From the NCBI GenBank assembly GCA_029287645.1, contig JARFQS010000295.1:1-6364 (forward strand): a DNA stretch of 6,364 bases, in the 5' to 3' direction. Origin of the DNA: Thermoanaerobaculia bacterium (GTDB lineage: Bacteria; Acidobacteriota; Thermoanaerobaculia; Multivoradales; JAHEKO01). Both the position numbers and the translations under genes were made by a program. Positions 1 through 5,814 of this stretch are shown one piece after another. How positions within the stretch are numbered: position 1 is the first letter of the stretch; each line of letters begins with the position of its first letter. The notes beneath the pieces were generated by a model. That model saw only the letters and a program-made list of their open reading frames with translations. It was not told the origin of the DNA and searched no databases.

Positions 1-812
1 GCGTATCGAGTCGAGACGATCTCCTCGCGCGCTCGAGCGATCCGCTGGCGCAGCTCTTCCAGCTCCTTCGCCGGGTCTTCTGGCATCTTGGCGAAGGCTG
101 GAACCGGCAGCGAGGACCGATGATTCCAATAGGTGTCGAACATGTCTGACACATCGTCGACCACCGGGCCGATCCCCAGAACGTCCAGATCTCCGAAGTT
201 CACGTCTTCACGGGCACCGAAGTACTCATCGGCGATATTGCGGCCGCCGACGATCGTCACCTGGTTGTCGACCGTGAAGGACTTGTTGTGCATGCGGCGA
301 TTGATCCGCTTGAAGCTGGTGACACCATCACCCACGCGGCTCGATCGCCCCGCAAAGGGATTGAAGATCCGCACCTCGAAATTGGGATGCGAATCGAGGG
401 CAGCCATCCCTGCGTCATAGCCTTGTGTCTGAATATCGTCGAGCAACAGGCGCACGCGAACACCGCGATCGGCAGCCTCGAGTAGTGCTCCGATAAACAG
501 GGAGCCAACGTGGTCCGCGGTGATGAGGTAGTACTGGGCGTCGAGGCTGCGCTCGGCTCGCCTCGCCAACAACAGCCGAGCTGCCAGAGAGTCGATGGGG
601 TCTGCCAGGAGGTGGAAGCCAGATCTGCCCGGATGCTCCTCTTCCGCTTTGGCGATTTGCCGCCCAAGGTGAGTGTCCACCGTATCTTCGAAGGCCGTGG
701 TCACCGTCTTCGGATAGTCGAAGTCGACGCTGGCGCACCCGGTGGTGAGAGCCACCACGAGCGCCAAGACGAGCATCCGGGTCCTACGGTCTGAATGAAG
801 TTGTCTCGACAT
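1..812 (-). CDS. Phospholipase D / cardiolipin synthase-like lipoprotein (3' end outside window)
   Basis: Reading leftward from ATG at 812-810 gives 270 codons, still open at the window edge. The N-terminus has a basic stretch (SRQLHSDRRTR), a hydrophobic run (residues 13-22) and a lipobox-like LTTGC with Cys26, suggesting a lipid-anchored envelope protein. A PLD domain follows: AERSLDAQYYL near 86-95, then the first HKD motif, His175-x-Lys177-x4-Asp182 (MHNKSFTVD), followed by GGRN at 189-192 and DEYFGAREDVNFGDLD. This arrangement is typical of the bacterial PLD/cardiolipin-synthase superfamily, and the HNKSFTVD..GGRNI wording is close to that of the E. coli ClsC (YmdC) group. Such proteins join or transfer phosphatidyl groups through a phosphohistidine intermediate. 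Family members carry two HKD motifs in about 450-520 residues, so the second would lie beyond the left edge. An in-frame ATG at 776-774, with AGGA five bases upstream, is an equally possible start and gives a more compact signal peptide. It lies 97 nt downstream of the methyltransferase gene, same strand. Phospholipid synthesis versus a nuclease-like PLD activity cannot be settled here. Confidence 0.88.
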   Translation of the reverse strand, partial: MSRQLHSDRRTRMLVLALVVALTTGCASVDFDYPKTVTTAFEDTVDTHLGRQIAKAEEEHPGRSGFHLLADPIDSLAARLLLARRAERSLDAQYYLITADHVGSLFIGALLEAADRGVRVRLLLDDIQTQGYDAGMAALDSHPNFEVRIFNPFAGRSSRVGDGVTSFKRINRRMHNKSFTVDNQVTIVGGRNIADEYFGAREDVNFGDLDVLGIGPVVDDVSDMFDTYWNHRSSLPVPAFAKMPEDPAKELEELRQRIARAREEIVSTRY

Positions 813-848
813 TAGGTGTTCGACCCTCGCTTCGCTCCCGGTTTCTTC

Positions 849-862
849 GTAGGAGCGCTCCT
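849..862. repeat. GTAGGAGCGC word with perfect 12-bp palindrome
   Basis: In the gap between the methyltransferase and PLD genes, positions 851-862 read AGGAGCGCTCCT, a perfect palindrome, headed by GT at 849-850. The first ten bases, GTAGGAGCGC, recur at 4796-4805 in another intergenic gap. With no loop in the middle it would form only a weak RNA hairpin, so a dimeric protein site or a degenerate REP-like element are alternatives. The function is unknown. Confidence 0.35.
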
Positions 863-871
863 GACCCCTAG

Positions 872-897
872 AGGCCGACTTCCGGTGTCGACGGCCT
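872..897 (-). terminator. Weak hairpin downstream of the methyltransferase gene
   Basis: AGGCCG at 872-877 pairs with CGGCCT at 892-897, giving a 6-bp GC-rich stem with a 14-nt loop, 11 nt past the stop codon of the minus-strand methyltransferase gene. No run of T follows on the minus strand, so it does not look like a classical intrinsic terminator. It may be a weak or Rho-assisted end, or an mRNA-stabilising hairpin, and transcription could continue into the PLD gene. Confidence 0.2.
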
Positions 898-908
898 ACG
901 CTGGGAGC

Positions 909-1847
909 CTACCGTGAAAGGGACCTGGCGATCGCTGCTATGTGCCGCAGATCCGTTCCACAACAGCCGCCCAGGATGTTGATCCATGGCATCCGCTTTC
1001 GCAACTCGACGTACTGACTGGCGAGCTCTTCTGGATCCCCGGGATCGAGCGTCTCGCAGGCGTCGAGCTCCGCGTGACTGAGGCGCGACGCATTGCAGCG
1101 GATTCCACGGACGCGTCGGGTCCAGCCATTGCCGTCCATCACGTGGAAGAAATGATCTGGATGGGCGCAGTTCACCACGAAGTAGGCAGCGGCGGAATCG
1201 GTCGCTTCGTCCACCAGCTCGATGGCCTCGCCCAGAGGCTGGCCTGTAGGCAGAGTCCCGTCTGTTTCCACCGTGAAGGAGATGACGACTGGCAGCCCTG
1301 CCGCTCGGGCAGCACGAACCAGACCGATGGCTTCATCTGCCTGCGTGTAGGTGGTGCCGGTCACCATGTCGACCTGTGTTTCGGCCAGCCAGGCGATCTG
1401 CTGGGCGTGGTAGTCCTCTGCCTCATGGGCCGCCACTTCGACATCGGGCGCATAGCTGTCGCCCCGCGGACCCATGATTCCATTCAGGACTATCGGTCGA
1501 GAGTTGGAGGAGTACTCGTCACGCAGCCCCGCAATGAACTCGATCGAGTCCTTGTTGGCAGCCCGCAGATCCGCCTCGTCGGCTCCAAGGTCATCGGCCC
1601 AGTGGCTGTGTGTCTTCCAGGTCTGGCTGTCGAGAATGAAGCCCACCTCTTGCTCTCCCGCCAGAGCCAGGAATTCACGAAAGTAGCCGGCCATCGCCTC
1701 CCGCCCGGAAGGATCGGCCAGTAGCGTATGGGCCGCGAACTCCCGAATCTCGATCCCGTGGTTGAAGATCAGGTCCGTCTCGATGCCTCCATCCGCGAGA
1801 AAGAAGCCTCCAGAGAGCTGTGGCAAAGCGTTGCGATAGCGACTCAT
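909..1847 (-). CDS. Homocysteine S-methyltransferase family protein
   Basis: A 312-residue protein of the Zn-dependent homocysteine S-methyltransferase family (BHMT / MmuM / MetH N-terminal domain type). These enzymes move a methyl group from a donor such as S-methylmethionine or betaine to homocysteine, making methionine in the cytoplasm. The N-terminal LADGGIETDLIF (residues 17-28) is the usual first beta strand and loop. The three Zn-ligand cysteines are all present: Cys227 in VVNCAHP and Cys295-Cys296 in GGCCGTD. NGIMGPRGDSY (122-132) and the FTVETDGTLPTG segment (191-202) are also typical. The length matches stand-alone enzymes such as E. coli MmuM (about 310 residues), and there is no cobalamin-binding domain. 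The ATG start is backed by AGGAGG on the minus strand (1862-1857) nine bases upstream. It is divergent from the S41 peptidase gene. The methyl donor cannot be read from the sequence, so no gene symbol is given. No methionine-pathway genes lie next to it. Confidence 0.9.
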   Translation of the reverse strand: MSRYRNALPQLSGGFFLADGGIETDLIFNHGIEIREFAAHTLLADPSGREAMAGYFREFLALAGEQEVGFILDSQTWKTHSHWADDLGADEADLRAANKDSIEFIAGLRDEYSSNSRPIVLNGIMGPRGDSYAPDVEVAAHEAEDYHAQQIAWLAETQVDMVTGTTYTQADEAIGLVRAARAAGLPVVISFTVETDGTLPTGQPLGEAIELVDEATDSAAAYFVVNCAHPDHFFHVMDGNGWTRRVRGIRCNASRLSHAELDACETLDPGDPEELASQYVELRKRMPWINILGGCCGTDLRHIAAIARSLSR

Positions 1848-1856
1848 AGGGGTGAA

Positions 1857-1862
1857 CCTCCT
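1857..1862 (-). promoter_or_regulatory. Ribosome binding site of the methyltransferase gene
   Basis: AGGAGG on the minus strand, nine bases before the ATG at 1847-1845. It fixes this start and shows that the genome uses strong Shine-Dalgarno sites. Confidence 0.7.
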
Positions 1863-2080
1863 CGACCCGTTGGCCTACCAGCCTGCAGCTGTGGGGCGAC
1901 TCGTTGGGAAGACGGGACATTCTACACCGTTCCTGAAATGGGATCTCTACTCCCCAGGGCATCCAGGAGGTGAACCGCACCCGAGAGCCTCGTGTCGGAC
2001 AGATGGCTGAAACTCTCGGCGTCGTGCTCTCGTCTTACAGCCCAAGCACCCCGATTTCTCAATGGTGGCATGTGGCTGCC

Positions 2081-2087
2081 AAGGAGG
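2081..2087 (+). promoter_or_regulatory. Ribosome binding site deciding a TTG start
   Basis: AAGGAGG lies six bases (TTTCTC) before an in-frame TTG at 2094-2096. Neither the GTG at 1992 nor the ATG at 2070 in the same frame has a comparable site at a suitable distance, so this element argues for TTG as the real start. Confidence 0.7.
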
Positions 2088-2093
2088 TTTCTC

Positions 2094-3731
2094 TTGTCTG
2101 GACGTTTCGCCCGAAACCGACTCGCTCGTGTCTCTGCACTCCTCTTCCTGACGAGCTGGCACGGAGCTTCGGCTCCTGCAGCAATGCAGCCTGAGTGGGT
2201 CGAGAAATGGTCCGAGGACCTCGATTTCGCGGCCGAGCAGCTCGAGGAGCGACACCCCGATGCCTTTCACTCCCTGAGTCGGCAAGATCTGAGGCAAGAG
2301 ATCCTCCAGCTGACCGAGCGGCTGCCGGAGCTCGAGCATTACGAGGTTGCGGTGGAACTGGCCCGAATCGTCGCAAGGGTGGGGGACGGCCACACTCGCC
2401 TGACACTGCCCCTTGCTCCCGGCGTCGACTTCATGCAGGGACACAGCGAAACCCCAGAGCCGGCCCTTTCGGAGCTTCTGTTTCACCAGTATCCGATCCG
2501 GCTGGCCATCGACGCTGATGGGGTTTGGATCTATCAGGCCCAGGAGTCCCTCGAAGTACTCGTCGGGGGACGACTACTGGCCATCGACGGACGGCCGATC
2601 GAGGAGGTCATCGAAGCGGTGCAGCCCACCGTTCGTCGAGACAACGTGATGCAGGTCCTGCACCATCTCCCGATGCATCTGGTGCTGCCCGAAGTTCTTC
2701 ATGCTCGTGGGGTAGTCCAGAGCGTCGATACGGCCACTTTCACCATCCAAACTCTCCAGGGCAAGCGGTCCTCAGTCGAGATCTCGCCTGTCCCAAAGGG
2801 TCATCAGGTGGCCTGGGTGGGCCTCTACGAGGCGACTCGATCTCCCGAACCTCTCTATCAGAGTCGAAGTGAGGAGAATTTCTGGTTTCGCTACCTGGAG
2901 GCCGAACAGGTCATCTACCTCCAGTTCAACACCGTCTACGACAAGCCGGAGGAGACGATTCGCCAGTTCTCCGAGCGCCTTCTGGAGTTCCTTGCCGGCC
3001 ATCCGGTGAACGCGCTCGTGATCGATCTGCGCCACAACAGGGGAGGCAATCAGTCGCTGGCTCAGCCTCTGTTGCACGCCGTGCTGCGAAGCGAGCTCGA
3101 CAAGGCTGGCTCTCTGTTCACCATCATCGGCAGAACCACTTTCTCAGCCGCGATGAACTTCTCCCTGGAGATGGAGAAGCACACCCAGACGCTGTTCGTG
3201 GGCGAGCCGACCGGCTCCAAGCCCAACCACTACGGCGACTCCCGCAAGGTGCAACTTCCCAACTCCAACCTGACGTTGAGGATTTCCAGCCTCTATTGGC
3301 AGTGGAGTCCAAGAGACGATCGACCTTGGATCGCACCCCACATCGAGGTCCCGCCTTCGCGACAGGCTGCTCTCCAGGGTACGGATCCGGCGCTGGAGAC
3401 AATCCTGGAAATCGTCGTCCCCTCTGACCACGCCAACAAAGTTGCAGGTAGCTGGGAGGGCAACCTGCCACCCGCCAGCTACGGCCGCGACTCGGTCCTT
3501 CAGATCGAGCGAAAGGGCAGCTCACTCCAAGCCGCAGTAACGATCCCGGCATTCGATCTGGAGAGCGGAGAGGTCCAGAACCCGAGATGGGAGCCGCCCG
3601 GAATCACCTTCGAGATTCCGGTTGGGGAAGAGACGATTGCCTTCAAGGGTCGAGTCGTTGGAAGGTGGATGGTCGGCGAGGGCGAGCTGGGAAGCGTGCG
3701 CTATCCGTTCCTCCTCATCGCGACACCCTAG
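2094..3731 (+). CDS. Secreted S41-family (C-terminal processing type) serine peptidase
   Basis: Read from TTG at 2094 the product has 545 residues. It begins with an export signal: Arg-rich n-region (RFARNRLAR), hydrophobic VSALLFLTSW (13-22) and AxA-type cleavage sites around 25-30, so it should act in the periplasm or outside. The fold follows the S41 pattern: a helical N-terminal domain with VGDGHTRL (96-103), a PDZ-like stretch with VGGRLLAIDGRPIEEV (157-172), then the protease core with VIDLRHNRGGN (309-319), GRTTFSAAMNF (346-356) and VGEPTGSKPNHYG (369-381). Ser351 sits where the nucleophile is expected. Lys376 lies 25 residues later, the spacing of the Ser-Lys dyad in CtpA/Prc-type enzymes, so activity is plausible. 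The wording of the core is nearer the IRBP-like S41 branch than to tail-specific protease. Residues from about 450 to the end form an extra, probably beta-rich domain that I do not recognise. Alternative starts are ATG at 2070 and GTG at 1992 (579 residues), both with poorer ribosome sites. The natural substrate is unknown. Confidence 0.88.
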   Translation: MSGRFARNRLARVSALLFLTSWHGASAPAAMQPEWVEKWSEDLDFAAEQLEERHPDAFHSLSRQDLRQEILQLTERLPELEHYEVAVELARIVARVGDGHTRLTLPLAPGVDFMQGHSETPEPALSELLFHQYPIRLAIDADGVWIYQAQESLEVLVGGRLLAIDGRPIEEVIEAVQPTVRRDNVMQVLHHLPMHLVLPEVLHARGVVQSVDTATFTIQTLQGKRSSVEISPVPKGHQVAWVGLYEATRSPEPLYQSRSEENFWFRYLEAEQVIYLQFNTVYDKPEETIRQFSERLLEFLAGHPVNALVIDLRHNRGGNQSLAQPLLHAVLRSELDKAGSLFTIIGRTTFSAAMNFSLEMEKHTQTLFVGEPTGSKPNHYGDSRKVQLPNSNLTLRISSLYWQWSPRDDRPWIAPHIEVPPSRQAALQGTDPALETILEIVVPSDHANKVAGSWEGNLPPASYGRDSVLQIERKGSSLQAAVTIPAFDLESGEVQNPRWEPPGITFEIPVGEETIAFKGRVVGRWMVGEGELGSVRYPFLLIATP

Positions 3732-3737
3732 CTCAGT

Positions 3738-3759
3738 CACCTGTACCCGGTTTCAGGTG
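3738..3759 (+). terminator. Short hairpin after the S41 peptidase gene
   Basis: CACCTG (3738-3743) and CAGGTG (3754-3759) form a perfect 6-bp stem with a 10-nt loop, starting seven bases past the stop codon. The following TAATCTCT is not a real U-tract. It may be a weak or Rho-assisted terminator; the call is tentative. Confidence 0.3.
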
Positions 3760-3769
3760 TAATCTCTCA

Positions 3770-3795
3770 GTAGGACGGGTGTCAGAACTCCCGCC
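3770..3795 (+). repeat. GTAGGA-headed imperfect hairpin
   Basis: GTAGGA at 3770-3775 is followed by CGGG (3776-3779) and, after a 10-nt loop, CCCG (3790-3793), with a mismatch and one further possible pair outside. It lies in the 90-nt gap before the alpha/beta hydrolase gene. It resembles in outline the GTAGGAGCGC-headed sequences at 849 and 4796 but shares only six bases with them, so relatedness is doubtful. Confidence 0.15.
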
Positions 3796-3821
3796 GCAAA
3801 CGAGAGAATAGGTCCACCGCC

Positions 3822-4748
3822 ATGCCTTCCGTCTCTCCTCCGAAGCTACCGCCATTCCTCGCCGAGGAGCTCCCGCAAGAGCGAAGGGCTTACAAGCTCG
3901 AATCGGGGCCCGACCGGGGAAAGACCCTTCACTTCATCGATCATGGGAACCCCGAGGGCATTCCCGTAATCCTGCAGCACGGCAATCCGACCTGGTGCTT
4001 TCTCTGGCGGAAGGTGATCGCCCGGCTGGATCCCGAGCGTTTTCGGTGCCTCGCGCCCGATCTGCTCGGATTCGGGCTTTCGAGTACCTTGCCGCGGGTG
4101 TCGGATCACACCCTGGAGCGTCACCTTCAGGCGATGCGAGAGTGGGCCGAGTCCTTGAAGCTGACAAGAGAAGCCATCCTCGTCGGCCAGGACTGGGGGG
4201 GACCGTTGGCCATCGGCGCGGGCATGGCGCTGCCAAAGGTGAATGGAATCGTCCTGGGGAACACCTCTGTCCTCGTGCCCAAGCGTCCGTTGGGGACTTC
4301 GTTCCACAAGTTCGCCCGCACACCGGCGGTGAGTGACCTCGTCTTCCGGCTGGGCGGCTTTCCACAGAACATTCTCGGGCGGGTGCAAGGCGATCCTGTG
4401 TCGATCTCCGGGAATGTGGCTCGTGCCTACCGATGGCCCCTGCGCCTTGGGCGACGAGCGGGCCCCCTCGCCCTGGCGCGCATGGTCCCCTCCAGTCCCG
4501 ATCATCCCAGCGTTGCGCCTCTGCGCGAGATAGAGGCTTGGGCCCGGGCTTTCGACGGTCCAATCGCCCTGGTCTGGGGTGAGCGGGACCCCATCCTCGG
4601 TCGGGCCCTCGAGAAGCATGTCGAGGCCTTCCCCCAGGCATCTGTCAGCCGCACCCAGGCCGGCCACTTCCTTCAGGAAGAAGTGCCCGACGAGATCGTC
4701 CTGGCCATCGAGAAGGTGGCGGACCGGGCTCTCGAGACTGGTTCCTGA
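3822..4748 (+). CDS. Alpha/beta hydrolase, haloalkane dehalogenase / OleB group
   Basis: A 308-residue cytoplasmic alpha/beta hydrolase without signal peptide or membrane segment. His53-Gly-Asn55-Pro-Thr-Trp58 replaces the HGxP oxyanion motif of most epoxide hydrolases with the HGNPTW form of haloalkane dehalogenases, where the Asn helps hold the halide. The nucleophile elbow is VGQDWGG with Asp124 and Trp125, as in the DhlA-type QDWGG. After strand 6 comes GNTS with Asn147 rather than Glu, so the catalytic acid should be Asp256 in WGERDPIL; His282 in AGHFLQEE completes an Asp-His-Asp triad. The cap domain spans roughly 150-235. Known relatives hydrolyse carbon-halogen bonds or, in OleB, decarboxylate beta-lactones to olefins; no oleA, oleC or oleD gene is seen nearby, and OleB-like or unrelated esterase-like roles remain possible. 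The ATG has only a weak site (AGG nine bases upstream), but an in-frame stop at 3771 and no better codon support it. It is 90 nt after the S41 gene. Confidence 0.82.
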   Translation: MPSVSPPKLPPFLAEELPQERRAYKLESGPDRGKTLHFIDHGNPEGIPVILQHGNPTWCFLWRKVIARLDPERFRCLAPDLLGFGLSSTLPRVSDHTLERHLQAMREWAESLKLTREAILVGQDWGGPLAIGAGMALPKVNGIVLGNTSVLVPKRPLGTSFHKFARTPAVSDLVFRLGGFPQNILGRVQGDPVSISGNVARAYRWPLRLGRRAGPLALARMVPSSPDHPSVAPLREIEAWARAFDGPIALVWGERDPILGRALEKHVEAFPQASVSRTQAGHFLQEEVPDEIVLAIEKVADRALETGS

Positions 4749-4773
4749 GCAATAAGCCCGACGGCTGGCTTCT

Positions 4774-4792
4774 GGTTCCCGTGACTGGGACC
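4774..4792 (+). terminator. Bulged hairpin after the hydrolase gene
   Basis: GGTTCCC (4774-4780) can pair with GGGACC (4787-4792) around a 6-nt loop, leaving one bulged T. It begins 25 nt past the hydrolase stop codon and has no U-tract. With the second hairpin at 4804-4819 it could end or slow transcription before the mscS gene. Confidence 0.25.
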
Positions 4793-4795
4793 CGA

Positions 4796-4819
4796 GTAGG
4801 AGCGCCAGCACCCGCTGGC
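4796..4819 (+). repeat. REP-like element: GTAGGAGCGC heading a hairpin
   Basis: GTAGGAGCGC (4796-4805) runs into a perfect 6-bp stem, GCCAGC (4804-4809), loop ACCC, GCTGGC (4814-4819). A GTAG head followed by a GC-rich palindrome is the general form of RAYT-associated REP elements, well known in Pseudomonas and its relatives. The same ten-base word occurs at 849-858. No RAYT transposase gene is present in the window. The element could equally be an ordinary terminator or stabiliser stem. Confidence 0.35.
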
Positions 4820-4914
4820 CATGACATCTCGAGGCGCTGTGGATTGGCCTTAGAATTGCGACAGCTGCTCGACGATCACCATGGAGTCGAGAGGATGGCT
4901 CTACAACCCACGAG

Positions 4915-4921
4915 AAGGAGG
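4915..4921 (+). promoter_or_regulatory. Ribosome binding site of the mscS-type gene
   Basis: AAGGAGG, five bases before the ATG at 4927. It is a strong site that fixes this start and, through the overlap downstream, probably also sets expression of the corA-type gene. Confidence 0.75.
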
Positions 4922-4926
4922 TCCCC

Positions 4927-5814
4927 ATGAAGACCGCTGAACAGCTGCAAGAAGAGATTCCTTTCCTCGATGTGAGCCTGTTCGATCTCGGCGAGACACC
5001 CATCACAGTGGGGACGGTGGTCATCATGGTCGCTGTTCTGCTGGCAGCTCTGCTGGTGTCCTGGTTGGTGACCCGCACCATCAGGAAGGCATTCAAGTTC
5101 CGTGGTGTCGAGGACGAGGGAACCGTCGGCGTTGTCACGCGACTGACTCACTACCTGATCCTGGGCGCTGGCCTCTTTGTCGCGCTACGTGTCGCGGGGA
5201 TCGATCTCTCGGCCCTCTTCGCGGCAGGTGCCATCTTTGCTGTCGCCCTGGGCTTTGCGATGCAGAACATCACGGCGAACTTCGTCTCTGGAGTGATTCT
5301 GCTGTCGGAGCGTGCCATCAAGCCTGGAGACGTGCTCAACGTCGAAGGCAAGCTGGTACGGGTCCGGGACATGGGAATACGGGCGACGATCGTTCGCACC
5401 CTCGACGACGAAGACCTGATCATTCCGAACTCGGTGCTGGTTCAGTCGACCGTCACGAATCACACCTTTCGGGACAACATGATGCGACTTCGCGTTCCCG
5501 TCGGCGTCATCTACGGCTCGGACATGCGGCTCGTGCAGCAAGTGCTTCACGACACTGCCGAGAAGATACCCTGGCGCTCTACCGAGAAGAAGCCCGTGGT
5601 TCTGCTCGTTGATTTCGGCAACTCCTCGGTGGACTTCGAGGTCTCGGTATGGATCGAGGATCCGTGGAAGAGCCGCTGGGGTCGCTCGGACCTACGGCAG
5701 GCGATCTGGTGGGCTCTGAAGGACGCCGGCATTACGATCGCCTTCCCGCAGCTCGATCTGCACCTCGATGAGCCGGTGGTAGAGTCACTGCAAAGACTCC
5801 GGGCCACAGCATGA
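4927..5814 (+). CDS. Small-conductance mechanosensitive ion channel, MscS family
   Basis: A 295-residue inner-membrane channel, close in length to the three-helix E. coli MscS (286). It should form heptamers that open under membrane tension and release solutes during osmotic downshock. After a short hydrophilic N-terminus, TM1 covers about 26-48 (ITVGTVVIMVAVLLAALLV..), TM2 about 70-92, and the pore-lining TM3 about 94-126 with the Gly/Ala-rich AAGAIFAVALGFAMQNITANF and SGVILLSE. The cytoplasmic beta domain starts with KPGDVLNVEGKLVRVRDMGIRATIVRT (132-158) and contains the signature IPNSVL (166-171). The C-terminal alpha/beta part ends with the usual FPQLDLHL (273-280). The stop codon overlaps the ATG of the corA-type gene as ATGA, so the two are translationally coupled. 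The 178-nt upstream gap holds two hairpins and a TAGAAT at 4851 that lacks a -35 partner, so the promoter position is uncertain. The family call is firm; the closest subgroup is not. Confidence 0.93.
   Translation: MKTAEQLQEEIPFLDVSLFDLGETPITVGTVVIMVAVLLAALLVSWLVTRTIRKAFKFRGVEDEGTVGVVTRLTHYLILGAGLFVALRVAGIDLSALFAAGAIFAVALGFAMQNITANFVSGVILLSERAIKPGDVLNVEGKLVRVRDMGIRATIVRTLDDEDLIIPNSVLVQSTVTNHTFRDNMMRLRVPVGVIYGSDMRLVQQVLHDTAEKIPWRSTEKKPVVLLVDFGNSSVDFEVSVWIEDPWKSRWGRSDLRQAIWWALKDAGITIAFPQLDLHLDEPVVESLQRLRATA

Larger units (their letters stand above)
1848..2093. promoter_or_regulatory. Divergent intergenic control region
   Basis: About 245 nt separate the starts of the minus-strand methyltransferase and the plus-strand S41 peptidase, so promoters for both should lie here. 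I could not find a convincing -35/-10 pair in either direction. TAGAAT on the minus strand (1924-1919) resembles a -10 box but has no matching -35 at 16-18 nt. The S41-side leader has two competing inverted repeats: CCGAGAG (1981-1987) can pair with CTCTCGG (2013-2019), or the overlapping CGAGAGC (1982-1988) with GCTCTCG (2026-2032). An AGGAGG at 1965-1970 has no start codon at a usable distance. Confidence 0.45.

Noticed and set aside
942..1724. A 260-codon open frame on the plus strand over the methyltransferase gene
   Set aside because: It is an antisense shadow of a gene with intact catalytic cysteines and a strong ribosome site.
1919..1924. TAGAAT on the minus strand as a -10 box for the methyltransferase gene
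   Set aside because: No recognisable -35 element at 16-18 nt, so it is not called a promoter.
1992..2093. GTG at 1992 or ATG at 2070 as start of the S41 peptidase
   Set aside because: Neither has a good Shine-Dalgarno at the right distance. The AGGAGG at 1965-1970 is 21 nt from the GTG. TTG at 2094 has AAGGAGG six bases upstream and gives a normal signal peptide.
4851..4856. TAGAAT as a -10 box for the mscS gene
   Set aside because: No -35-like hexamer lies 16-18 nt upstream; ATGACA at 4821-4826 is 24 nt away, too far for a sigma-70 type promoter.
4881..4940. A 19-codon reading frame (ATG at 4881, stop at 4938) overlapping the mscS start, as a leader peptide
   Set aside because: It has no ribosome binding site, no run of regulatory codons and no attenuator stem; most likely chance.
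3846..5138. A 430-codon open frame on the minus strand across the hydrolase gene and the start of the mscS gene
   Set aside because: It is antisense to two clearly recognisable genes, its translation has no known motif and odd composition, and long antisense frames are common in GC-rich DNA.
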